IMG/VR virus record: IMGVR_UViG_3300031576_000053
Span: 1 to 55,612 of that record
Reading direction: 5' to 3' (one strand)
Origin: a virus
Length of the DNA stretch: 55,612 bases
How positions within the stretch are numbered: the first letter of the stretch is position 1; every line of letters starts with the position of its first letter. The notes beneath the pieces are model-generated. The model worked only from the letters and a program-made list of their open reading frames with translations. It was not told where the DNA came from and did not search any database. The position numbers were made by a program, and so were the translations under genes. Positions 47,505-55,293 of the stretch are shown here, piece after piece.

Positions 47505-48087
47505 GGGCGCGACCGCGGCGGTCAGGGCGGAGTGGGGCGCGGCGCAGACGCGCGTGGTACATCTCATGGAGATGTATCTGGACTCGACCACGGTGCGCGC
47601 CTCGGACGCGCCGTTCCGGATCGAGTGGCAGGGGAATGCTTTCCTGCCGAACGGGCAGTTCCTGAACTTTTCCGGCGTCGAGGACAGTGCGGAGTTGCGC
47701 GATTCCCGCGTGACGGTGACGCTCTCTGGCGTGGACCAGGTTCATATATCCGACGCCCTCCAAGAGAAGTATTTGGAGCGGAGGTTCGTGATTTACCGGG
47801 CGTTCCTCGACGCGGCCAACGCGCTGATCCTGGACCCGGTGCCGCTCTTCGACGGCAAGATGGACAAGATGCGGATAGCGGAGGATCCAAGCCCCGGCGC
47901 GACGCCGGGTCCTGGGATCGGCAATTGCTCCGTGACCGTCGAGGCGACCGCGCACTGGAGCGACTTCGGCCGCCGACCCGGGCGGCACACAAACGACAAC
48001 GAGCAGAAACTCCATTTTCCTGGGGACAAATTCTTCGAGTTCGCGAGCGAGATCAACAAGCCGATCCTCTGGGGGCGGGCCCCTTGA
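47494..48087 (+). CDS. DUF2163-like tail assembly protein
   Basis: A 197-residue protein. AAQTRVVHLMEMYLDSTTVR, FRIEWQGNAFLPNGQFLNFS, ITLSGV-type VTVTLSGVDQVHISDALQEK, and FDGKMDKMRI fit DUF2163 and lambda gpL-like distal tail proteins. The late THDNE-type NDNEQKLHFPGDKFFEFASE completes it. Overlaps neighbours on both sides. Confidence 0.82.
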   Translation: MADRGATAAVRAEWGAAQTRVVHLMEMYLDSTTVRASDAPFRIEWQGNAFLPNGQFLNFSGVEDSAELRDSRVTVTLSGVDQVHISDALQEKYLERRFVIYRAFLDAANALILDPVPLFDGKMDKMRIAEDPSPGATPGPGIGNCSVTVEATAHWSDFGRRPGRHTNDNEQKLHFPGDKFFEFASEINKPILWGRAP

Positions 48088-48488
48088 GGACCGAGGCCCT
48101 GATCCTCTGGGCTCGGCGGGCGCTAGGCCGGCCGTTCGCCTGGGGGCGCGTCGATTGCGCGATCCTCGCCTGCGAGGCCTACGACGTGCTCACCGGACGC
48201 AATCTAGCGGCGCAGTACCGGGGGCGCTACTCGACCGCTGGCGAAGCTAGGCGTTTCCAGCGCCGACGGATTGACCTGTCAGAGGGGTTGAAAGCCGCCG
48301 GGTGCTTCGCGGCAAAGCCACCGACGCGGCTCGGCGACATCCTCGTGGCGGAGAAGGACGGCTTCCTTTGCGGGCACGTCTGCCTCGGGGACTTCGCGCT
48401 CTCGGCCTGGCCGGATAGGGGCGTTGCCCTCGGGCGGACGGCGGAGGTGATGGCGTTGCCCGGTGCCGTGGCGATGAGGATCGCCTAG
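48084..48488 (+). CDS. NlpC/P60-like tail-tip protein (DUF6950 type)
   Basis: A 134-residue protein. TTG 48084 overlaps the preceding stop. RPFAWGRVDCAILACEAYDV holds the candidate catalytic Cys, and CFAAKPPTRLGDILVAEKDG with CGHVCLGDF the His side. These proteins occupy the lambda gpK position, aiding peptidoglycan passage. Long shadow frames cover this region and were ignored. Confidence 0.78.
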   Translation: MRTEALILWARRALGRPFAWGRVDCAILACEAYDVLTGRNLAAQYRGRYSTAGEARRFQRRRIDLSEGLKAAGCFAAKPPTRLGDILVAEKDGFLCGHVCLGDFALSAWPDRGVALGRTAEVMALPGAVAMRIA

Positions 48489-51260
48489 ATGCCGGCGGCG
48501 GTCGGAGCGGTCGCGGGGTATTTCGCGACCGAAGTGGCGATCGGCGTGATTGGCGGGGCGTTTGGCGCGGCGGCGATCGGCAGCGCCACCTCTTGGGGGG
48601 TGATCGTCGGCAGCGGGATTGGCCTCGTAGTCGGATCTGGCGTCACGTCGGCACTTGCGCCTAGCCCAAAGCGGCCGGAAGCTCAACCGGAAGTTCAATC
48701 GCAGCAGTTCGAGTCGCTCGCGCGTGGTGCGCTGGTCAACACCGCCTCTAACGTCGAGCCACTGCCCGTGATCTACGGGACGCGGCGCAAGGGCGGCACG
48801 CGCGTTCTCACGGAGGTGACGGGGGATTCGAACCAGTTCTTGCACCTCGTCATGGCCCTCGGCGAGGGCGAGGTCAGCGCGATCCGCACGGTGTACCTGG
48901 ACGATGTGGCCTCGACGGACAGCCGCTTCTCCGGCCTGGTGACGATTGAAAAATACGTCGGCGCGGACGCGCAGGCGGCCTCCGCCGCGATGGTCGCGGA
49001 CCTCGGCGGCAAGTGGACGAGCGCGCATCAGGGCAAGGGGATCGCGTACCTGTATCTTAAGCTTGAATGGTCCGAGACCGCGTTCCCGACCGGGCTGCCG
49101 GTGATCACGGCGGACGTGGAAGGCCGGACGGTGCTCGACCCGCGCACTTCCGTGACGGCGTTCTCGAACAACCCGGCGCTCTGCATCCGCGACTACCTGA
49201 CGAATAGCCGCTACGGGCGCGGCATAGCGTCGGCCCTGATCGATGACGCGACATTCAACGCCGCGGCGGATCATTGCGACGACATTTACTACCCGCTCGC
49301 CGGGTCCCCGGACGGGGCGCAGAAGCGGTTCACCTGCGACGGGCTCGTGGACCCGGACGCGGGGTGGGTGGAGAACCTGAGGGCGCTGCTCTCCTCGTGC
49401 CGCGGGATGCTCGTGTTTTCGGGCGGGAAGTATAGACTCGTGCTCGAAAAGGCCGAGACCGCGCTGACGTCCGGGTTTACGGAGAACAACATCGTCGGGG
49501 CGTGGCAAATCGAGAACGCCGGGAAGCGCGAAAAGTTCAACCGCGTGCGGGCGCGGTTCTTCAATCCGGACCGCGAATGGCAGCCGGACATCGCGATCTG
49601 GGACGATACGTCGCATAGAACGGATGACAGCGAGCTGCTGCTGGAGCAGGAGATCAGCCTGCCGTTCACGGCCGATCTGGTCCGCGCGCGGAGCATCGCG
49701 CAGCTCGAGGAGAAGCGCTCGCGCTTCGGCATCGTGGCACAGTTCCGCGCCATGATGGAGGGGATGCAGTGCGAGGTCGGGGACGTGGTGCCGATCACGC
49801 ACTCCACTCCGGGTTGGACCGCAAAGCCATTCCGGGTCATGCGTGTAGGGCTCCTGAGCGCGCACGAGGTCGAGGTCGAGGTCCGGGAGTACCAGGCCGC
49901 GGCCTATGCCCTGGACTCTCAGGCGCAACCGGCGATCGTTCCGGCGACGAACCTGCCGAACCCGCACACCGTCACGGCCCCCGCGGGGCTGACGCTCGCC
50001 TCCGGGACGAGCGAGCTTTTCGTCGCCGGGGATGGGACGATTCACACCCGGCTCCGCGTGCATTGGGTCTTGCCAGCGGACACGTTCGTGCGCAACGGTG
50101 GGCGGGCCGAGATTCAGTTCCAGGAGTTCGCGGGAAGCCCCTCGGAGTGGTCGCCGAGCCATTTCGTGGATGGCTCGCTGAACTTCGCGCATGTGGCGCC
50201 TGTGGACGACGGGCGGCAGTACGAGGTCAGGGTTCGCTTCGAGAACTCGCTCGGCGTAAAGTCCGCCTTCACCGTTGCGGGGCCGCACACCATCGTCGGG
50301 AAGACCGCGCTGCCCGCGGACGTGACCGGGTTCTCCGCCGTGCAGCAGGGCGCGGTGGCGCTCTTCGGCTGCGACCGGGTGACGGATGCGGATCTGGATT
50401 CCGTCGAGATCCGCTATGGCGCCACCGCCGGGTCGTGGTCGGACGGGGTGCCGCTCGTGAACATCCTGCGTGGCGAGACCTCGACCTCGGCGGGTCTGCC
50501 GTCGGGGGCCTGGGACGTGCTCGCGAAGGCGAAGGACACCTCGGGCAACTACTCGGCGAACGCCGCGCGGATCTCCATCACGGTCACGTCGAGCGGGTTC
50601 ACGTCGATCAAGGCCGAGGCGCAGGCGCCGAACTGGCTCGGCGCGAGGAGTAATATGGTCCGGCACTGGACCGGAGTGCTGACCCCGGAAAGCCGCAGCC
50701 TCGCCTCCGATCTTGGTTTCGAAGTGTTTGACCAGTTCGTGCCGAATGCGGAACCGGACTGTTACTACGAGGCAGTAGAGATCGACAAGACGATCAACGC
50801 GTCGGCGCGCGTCTGGGCCACGGTGGGAAGCGTGCTAGGCCCAGGCGAGACCTCGGGCGTCGCGGACCCGAAGTTCCAAATTGACTATAAGCTCTCCACC
50901 GGGAGCTATGACGGGTTCGAGTCCTGGACGATCGGGAGCGCGAACTTCCGCTACCTCAAGGGCAGGATCTACGTCAATACGGCGCTCGGGAAACCAGTCG
51001 TAACGGGCTTCACGCTTAACGTGGATAACCTCTCGCGGGTCGAGGAGTTTCTGAACCGGGCGATCGGTGCCTCCGGAACGACGGTCACGTTCGCGACGGC
51101 GTTCCACGCCGTGCCCAACGTGCAGATCACGCCCATCGGGACGACGGCACTCATTCCCGGGCGCGAGAGCCTTTCGACCACGAGCCTGATCGCGCACCTC
51201 TACAACACGGCAGGGACCGGCGTCGCCGGGAACGCCGACATCACAGTGACCGGACCTTAA
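48489..51260 (+). CDS. Tail tip attachment protein, gpJ-like
   Basis: A 923-residue protein whose ATG directly follows the previous stop. A hydrophobic Gly/Ala-rich start (residues 1-58) is followed by NVEPLPVIYGTRRKGGTRVL and a tail-tip body with EKRSRFGIVAQFRAMMEGMQ near 400. Several fibronectin-III-like beta domains lie at about 500-700. A beta-rich C-terminal half (NPNAEPDCYYEAVEIDKT-type) follows. It contacts the host surface. Confidence 0.88.
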   Translation: MPAAVGAVAGYFATEVAIGVIGGAFGAAAIGSATSWGVIVGSGIGLVVGSGVTSALAPSPKRPEAQPEVQSQQFESLARGALVNTASNVEPLPVIYGTRRKGGTRVLTEVTGDSNQFLHLVMALGEGEVSAIRTVYLDDVASTDSRFSGLVTIEKYVGADAQAASAAMVADLGGKWTSAHQGKGIAYLYLKLEWSETAFPTGLPVITADVEGRTVLDPRTSVTAFSNNPALCIRDYLTNSRYGRGIASALIDDATFNAAADHCDDIYYPLAGSPDGAQKRFTCDGLVDPDAGWVENLRALLSSCRGMLVFSGGKYRLVLEKAETALTSGFTENNIVGAWQIENAGKREKFNRVRARFFNPDREWQPDIAIWDDTSHRTDDSELLLEQEISLPFTADLVRARSIAQLEEKRSRFGIVAQFRAMMEGMQCEVGDVVPITHSTPGWTAKPFRVMRVGLLSAHEVEVEVREYQAAAYALDSQAQPAIVPATNLPNPHTVTAPAGLTLASGTSELFVAGDGTIHTRLRVHWVLPADTFVRNGGRAEIQFQEFAGSPSEWSPSHFVDGSLNFAHVAPVDDGRQYEVRVRFENSLGVKSAFTVAGPHTIVGKTALPADVTGFSAVQQGAVALFGCDRVTDADLDSVEIRYGATAGSWSDGVPLVNILRGETSTSAGLPSGAWDVLAKAKDTSGNYSANAARISITVTSSGFTSIKAEAQAPNWLGARSNMVRHWTGVLTPESRSLASDLGFEVFDQFVPNAEPDCYYEAVEIDKTINASARVWATVGSVLGPGETSGVADPKFQIDYKLSTGSYDGFESWTIGSANFRYLKGRIYVNTALGKPVVTGFTLNVDNLSRVEEFLNRAIGASGTTVTFATAFHAVPNVQITPIGTTALIPGRESLSTTSLIAHLYNTAGTGVAGNADITVTGP

Positions 51261-51264
51261 GCGA

Positions 51265-51915
51265 ATGACGAGCGGTATTTATCAGATAAAAAATAACTCG
51301 AACGGGAAGTTGTACGTTGGTTCCGCAGCCAATTTTTTTGCTCGGTGGAGAGATCATAAGCATCGCTTACGCCTGAAGCGCCATCATTCCGTAGTTCTTC
51401 AGCGGGCGTGGGATAAATACGGCAGCGAATGTTTCGCGTTTGAGCCTCTGATGATTTGCGCGAAAAAGAATCTGCTGTTTTACGAGCAACGATTCCTTGA
51501 TGCGCTGCGACCGCATGAGATCGGATATAACATCAGCCCGACCGCTAATAGTCCCTTTGGCATAAAGCGTAGCATGGAGGTGAAGGCTAGGATTTCCGCT
51601 GCACTCAAGGGCATCAAGCTCAGCGCAGAGACGCGCGCGCGGATGTCTGCCGCGCGAAAAGGCATACCGAAATCTGCGGAGTGGATACGCAAGATTGCCG
51701 ATTCGAACAGAGGACAGAAGCGATCAGCCGAATGTCGCCTGCGTAATTCTTTTGCGCATAAGGGACAAATTGTCACCGAGGAACACAGACGAAAGCTGAG
51801 CGAGGCCGGCAAACGACGAATATTCTCAGATGCGACTCGCGCGAAAATATCTAGAGCGGCGCAAGGACGGATCATGTCGGTCAAAGCGATAGAGAAAATA
51901 AGGGGAATTACATAG
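51265..51915 (+). CDS. GIY-YIG homing endonuclease 2
   Basis: A 216-residue protein. SGIYQIKNNSNGKLYVGSAA is the core; FARWRDHKH and FEPLMICAKKNLLFYEQRFL hold the Arg and Glu. NUMOD3-like repeats (MEVKARISAALKGIKLSAET; EHRRKLSEAGKRR) form the DNA-binding tail. It sits immediately after the gpJ-like gene and resembles, but is not close to, the copy at 46704. AT-rich relative to flanks. Confidence 0.9.
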   Translation: MTSGIYQIKNNSNGKLYVGSAANFFARWRDHKHRLRLKRHHSVVLQRAWDKYGSECFAFEPLMICAKKNLLFYEQRFLDALRPHEIGYNISPTANSPFGIKRSMEVKARISAALKGIKLSAETRARMSAARKGIPKSAEWIRKIADSNRGQKRSAECRLRNSFAHKGQIVTEEHRRKLSEAGKRRIFSDATRAKISRAAQGRIMSVKAIEKIRGIT

Positions 51916-52039
51916 ATGACTTGCTCGCCTGAACCTTCTTCGCGCGGCGAGCGCGTTTGCGCGCGGGCTTGCTTTTCGGCTTCGCGCGGAACGCCAGTAC
52001 CACGTCCGCGATCCGATCAAATTCCTTCGGCGGCTTCAT
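51908..52039 (-). CDS. 43-residue IS1595-associated protein
   Basis: A Lys/Arg-rich peptide, MKPPKEFDRIADVVLAFRAK followed by KPKSKPARKRARRAKK. Its ATG overlaps the transposase stop (ATGA). Very short basic proteins like this accompany phage IS1595-type transposases; the role is not known. Its end overlaps the opposed GIY-YIG gene. Confidence 0.55.
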   Translation of the reverse strand: MKPPKEFDRIADVVLAFRAKPKSKPARKRARRAKKVQASKSSM

Positions 52040-52956
52040 GCGGTGAGTTCCTTGTACGTGATGCGACGGCCGGCGGTGGCGGCGATCATGCTGTCCAGCC
52101 GCGCGAGCGTATGGCGCTTGACGTTCCCCTCGTTCAGCCGGAACGCGAACTCGCTCGCGTAGCGGCTGATGTGCTTCGGGCTGGCGTGGTGGTAGACGCC
52201 GTGCAGGCCGCGCTTCATCACGGCCCACACGGACTCGATACCGTTCGTGGTGACGTTGCCGCGCGCGTACTCGCCCGCGCCGTGGTTCACGGATTCGCGC
52301 TTGAAGAACAGACCTCCGAGGCCGTTGTAGGCCGCGTGTTCGTCGGTGTGGATGGTGCTGCCTGCCTTGATGTGCGTATGGATCGCGCGGTGCAGGTTAG
52401 CGGTGTTCACGTCCCCGACATGCAGGGCGACGGCGCGACCGCCGCGCTCACGCATCCCGAGGACCGCCGACTTTCCCACAGCGCCGCGCCCCTCCCGGCG
52501 GCGCTTCGATTCGTGCTTGTTCGCTTCCTTCCCGCCGATGTAGGTCTCGTCCACTTCAACGATGCCGCGCAGGGTGTCGAGCTGCTTGCCGCACGCCTCG
52601 CGCAGGCGCTGCAGGACGAACCATGCCGACTTTTGCGTGATGCCTGTTTCCTTCGACAGTTGCAGGCTGCTGATGCCCTTGCGGGCCGTGACGAGCAGGT
52701 ACATCGCGTACAGCCACTTGTGCAGCGGGACGTGGCTGCGCTCGAAGATGGTTCCGGTCCTGACGCTGAACGCCTCGCGGCACTGGAAGCAGCGGTAGAG
52801 GCCGGGCGAGTGCACGCCGATCCGCTCGCCCAAGCCGCAGACCGGGCAGCGCGGCCCGTTCGGCCAGAGGCGTTTTTCGAGGTAGAGGCGCGCGGCCTCC
52901 TGATCCGGGAACATCTTGAAAAGTTCGGCAGTGCTGATCGTGATGCGGTCATTCAT
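52036..52956 (-). CDS. IS1595-family transposase (ISXO2-like)
   Basis: A 306-residue protein from ATG 52956. An N-terminal zinc ribbon (RCPVCGLG; YRCFQCREAF) is followed by a helix-turn-helix (SSLQLSKETGITQKSAWFVL). The DDE-type core shows VDETYIGGKE, IHTDEHAAYN and NGIESVWAVMKRGL. All family landmarks are present, so it looks active. No terminal inverted repeats or target duplication are visible around it. Confidence 0.88.
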   Translation of the reverse strand: MNDRITISTAELFKMFPDQEAARLYLEKRLWPNGPRCPVCGLGERIGVHSPGLYRCFQCREAFSVRTGTIFERSHVPLHKWLYAMYLLVTARKGISSLQLSKETGITQKSAWFVLQRLREACGKQLDTLRGIVEVDETYIGGKEANKHESKRRREGRGAVGKSAVLGMRERGGRAVALHVGDVNTANLHRAIHTHIKAGSTIHTDEHAAYNGLGGLFFKRESVNHGAGEYARGNVTTNGIESVWAVMKRGLHGVYHHASPKHISRYASEFAFRLNEGNVKRHTLARLDSMIAATAGRRITYKELTA

Positions 52957-53203
52957 GGTTCTTCTCCGAAAAAATGTCGCCCGCTTCGCGCAGCAGCCGC
53001 GCGAGCGTTCGCTCAAGGTCTTTTGTCCCGGCGGCTTTCAGCGCGCGGAACACTTCCTGCGCGTTCGGCGACTGACCGGACCAGCCGCCTTCAGGGTGTG
53101 GCTGGAAGCGCACAACAAGACCACTGGGGCCGTGCCTCGCTTCCATCTTCGCGAGGTCCACGGCCCAGCGGCCACGCCAGCCGCGATTCGGATGCGAGGT
53201 CAT
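52949..53203 (-). CDS. Hypothetical protein of the transposase operon
   Basis: An 84-residue protein. ATG 53203 overlaps the preceding stop (ATGA); the longer frame upstream is a shadow. WAVDLAKMEARHGPSGLVVR, FQPHPEGGWSGQSPNAQEVF and a charged helical tail. It overlaps the transposase start by eight bases. No family recognised. Confidence 0.6.
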   Translation of the reverse strand: MTSHPNRGWRGRWAVDLAKMEARHGPSGLVVRFQPHPEGGWSGQSPNAQEVFRALKAAGTKDLERTLARLLREAGDIFSEKNHE

Positions 53204-53517
53204 TCCTGCGCAGCGATGAACGCTTCCGCGTCGGCGCGGTTGTTGAACGCGAGGATGTTCGGCGAGTTCCAAAAGTCGTAGGCGAAGGAATCTTCCAGCG
53301 CTTCCACGGCCTCGGCTTCGGTGTCGTAGGCGCGAACCAGCTTCGGGAAGTTCCCGGCGTGGCCCCACGTCCAGAGTTCCGTGCCACGAACGTGAAGCCG
53401 GGGCGCGACGCCGTGCGGGGTGGTCGTCTCGTCGATGTAGCCGCTCAGATCGCGGATCGCGGACTCGACAACCCAGCCCGCCTCGATGGTGAAAACAACT
53501 TGGTCGATTTTGCTCAT
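53200..53517 (-). CDS. First gene of the transposase operon, hypothetical
   Basis: A 105-residue protein. ATG 53517 follows AAGGAG and is preferred to a longer upstream frame. IDQVVFTIEAGWVVESAIRD and a Trp/Gly-rich middle, then TEAEAVEALEDSFAYDFWNS, with no membrane or nucleic-acid motif. Transcribed from the promoter at about 53.6 kb. No family recognised. Confidence 0.6.
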   Translation of the reverse strand: MSKIDQVVFTIEAGWVVESAIRDLSGYIDETTTPHGVAPRLHVRGTELWTWGHAGNFPKLVRAYDTEAEAVEALEDSFAYDFWNSPNILAFNNRADAEAFIAAQE

Positions 53518-53554
53518 TTTCTGCTCCTTCGTGCCCCTGTTCCCGAGGCGCGGC

Positions 53555-53569
53555 GGGATCGTCGATCCC
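53555..53569. repeat. Inverted repeat in the leader of the transposase operon
   Basis: GGGATC, GTC, GATCCC, lying between the promoter and first start codon of the leftward operon. It could be an operator or an RNA hairpin near the start. Only 6-bp arms. Confidence 0.4.
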
Positions 53570-53577
53570 ATGAACGA

Positions 53578-53606
53578 ATCATCCTCTCTTTTTACGCGCA
53601 AGTCAA
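53578..53606 (-). promoter_or_regulatory. Promoter of the leftward transposase operon
   Basis: On the minus strand TTGACT (53606-53601) and GATGAT (53583-53578) with a 17-base spacer, five and four of six to consensus. The first gene begins 60 bases further on. It gives this operon its own start, independent of the late operon that runs the other way. Confidence 0.6.
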
Positions 53607-53689
53607 GTATATTGTGAGCTATGGAAAAACCCTTATAAATCAACATGCAAGTTAACGGTATAAATCCCAAAACAAGAAGGGATTAGATA

Positions 53690-54511
53690 ATGACGACTGG
53701 AACATATTCGCGCCCTAATTACACCGTTGATTTAGCTGCTTCGTATAAGTCAAAAATCGACGCGATGGCGCGCGTCTTCGAACGCCTCGGGGACTGGTTC
53801 GCGCCGCACGAGCAGAGCGCGGGATCGCCATCTCCGGACATGACGGTGGTCGTGGACGCCGGCTCCGTCTGGGACGGGACGACCTTAGCGGAGAAGGCGC
53901 AACAGACCGTGACCGGGTTCACGATCCCGGCCTCGGGGACGCGGATCGACCGGATCTGCATCAATACGACCACTGGTGACGCGCTGCGCGTGACCGGGAC
54001 GGCGGTGGCGGGAAGCCCGAGCGCGACTCCGCCTGCGATCCCCTCCGGGCACATGCCGTGCTGCCAAGTTTCGATCGCGGGCACGGACACGGCGATCGCG
54101 AACTCGATGATCACGGACGAGCGTGTGTTCGTTAGCAATCTTAGTGCGGCAATACAAGCAGAGCAAGAAGCGGGAACTTCAATTTTGGTTTATACGTCTC
54201 CTGGTCGCCAGCAGTTTCATCCGAGCGCGGCGAAAGGGTGGGTGAAGGCGACTAATGCGGGGGGGATCGATGCTTCTTACAATGTGTCATCCATAACCGA
54301 TGACGGCCAAGGCTTGCTGACCGTCACTTGGGATGTGGACTTTTCCAGCGCGAATTATTCTCTTGTCGCCACCGGGCTTATTGGGGGCGGAGTGAGGGAT
54401 GTGACAGTTGGCAGCCAACTCGCGGGAAGCTGCCAGTTGCGGTGCAACAACAGCGCTGACTCACTGACCGATCCTACGAATTGGAATGTCATTGCCTGCG
54501 GAGACCAATAA
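53690..54511 (+). CDS. Tail fibre / receptor-binding-type protein
   Basis: A 273-residue protein with AAGAAGG before the ATG. The N-terminal 150 residues (SKIDAMARVFERLGDWFAPH; VVVDAGSVWDGTTLAEKAQQ) recur at the base of phage fibres. The C-terminal 100, GRQQFHPSAAKGWVKATNAG and ASYNVSSITDDGQGLLTVTW, form a beta-sandwich tip of the kind that recognises receptors. Composition shifts to AT-richer after about 54140, hinting that the tip was exchanged. Confidence 0.75.
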   Translation: MTTGTYSRPNYTVDLAASYKSKIDAMARVFERLGDWFAPHEQSAGSPSPDMTVVVDAGSVWDGTTLAEKAQQTVTGFTIPASGTRIDRICINTTTGDALRVTGTAVAGSPSATPPAIPSGHMPCCQVSIAGTDTAIANSMITDERVFVSNLSAAIQAEQEAGTSILVYTSPGRQQFHPSAAKGWVKATNAGGIDASYNVSSITDDGQGLLTVTWDVDFSSANYSLVATGLIGGGVRDVTVGSQLAGSCQLRCNNSADSLTDPTNWNVIACGDQ

Positions 54512-54948
54512 TGCCAACGATAATCATCACCAAGATCAAAGGCGTTTCAATCATGAACTGTCCGGATGAAACTCGTCTCGATAGTGCGCTCTCAAAATGG
54601 CAAAAAGAACATCCCGGCAAGTACGTTTCTCACCGTGTTGGAGACGACAGCGAACGCCAGACCGACCGAACTTTCAGGGACGCTTGCAAGGATACGTCTG
54701 GCGTTCTTGAGGTCAGCATGCCTATAGCACGCGACATCCACCGAGAGGACCTGCGCTGTGTTCGAAAGCCCTTACTCGCCGCGCTCGATGTCGAATACAT
54801 GCGCGCAGACGAGCGAGGCGATGCCCTTGAGAAGTCACGCATCGCGGCGCTGAAACAGGCGCTGCGCGATGTGACGGCCGATCCCAGAATCGAAACAGCG
54901 CAGACACCGGAAGCATTGAAACTTGTCTGGCCCGATGTTCTCGCATGA
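54511..54948 (+). CDS. Conserved tail-region protein
   Basis: A 145-residue protein. ATG 54511 overlaps the fibre stop (TAATG). MPTIIITKIKGVSIMNCPDE, RTFRDACKDTSGVLEVSMPI, ARDIHREDLRCVRKPLLAAL and DALEKSRIAALKQALRDVTA match short proteins that follow fibre genes in several Gram-negative phages. Possibly a fibre assembly helper. Confidence 0.7.
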   Translation: MPTIIITKIKGVSIMNCPDETRLDSALSKWQKEHPGKYVSHRVGDDSERQTDRTFRDACKDTSGVLEVSMPIARDIHREDLRCVRKPLLAALDVEYMRADERGDALEKSRIAALKQALRDVTADPRIETAQTPEALKLVWPDVLA

Positions 54949-55292
54949 AAGTAGAAGTCGCCTACCGCACCGACACACAGCGTCCGCTCACTGATCCGCT
55001 TCCAGAGGCGAACGGCGTCGTATTCCGGCTCGTCAAGGGCGACGTGTGCGATCCGTGGCTCGATCCAGACGGGTGGTTCGGGCCAGAAAAACCCCTCTGG
55101 CTGATGCGCTTTTGGTCTCCAGTGCCACTGCCGTTCTTCGCGTGGCGGGTTGGGTCCTGGCCAGGCTACGTCGGCTTCAAGATTTACGGCGTGGACAGCG
55201 CGGCCTACAGGACGATGCTGCCAGCCGAGGACGTATACGAGGGAAGTTTGGCGATGCATTTTTCCTTCCGTCCCTTCGCTAGGCGAACATAA
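54945..55292 (+). CDS. Conserved phage protein near the lysis block (DUF7338-like)
   Basis: A 115-residue, Trp/Pro/Phe-rich protein. RFWSPVPLPFFAWRVGSWPG, GYVGFKIYGVDSAAYRTMLP and VYEGSLAMHFSFRPFARRT fit a short phage family of unknown function. ATG overlaps the preceding stop. It precedes the permuted peptidase gene by one base. Confidence 0.68.
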   Translation: MKVEVAYRTDTQRPLTDPLPEANGVVFRLVKGDVCDPWLDPDGWFGPEKPLWLMRFWSPVPLPFFAWRVGSWPGYVGFKIYGVDSAAYRTMLPAEDVYEGSLAMHFSFRPFARRT

Positions 55293-55293
55293 G

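Noticed and set aside
48279-50666. 795-residue open frame on the minus strand
   Set aside because: Arg/His/Pro-rich shadow of the gpJ-like gene; GC-rich codon usage leaves the opposite strand open. No motif and no ribosome site.
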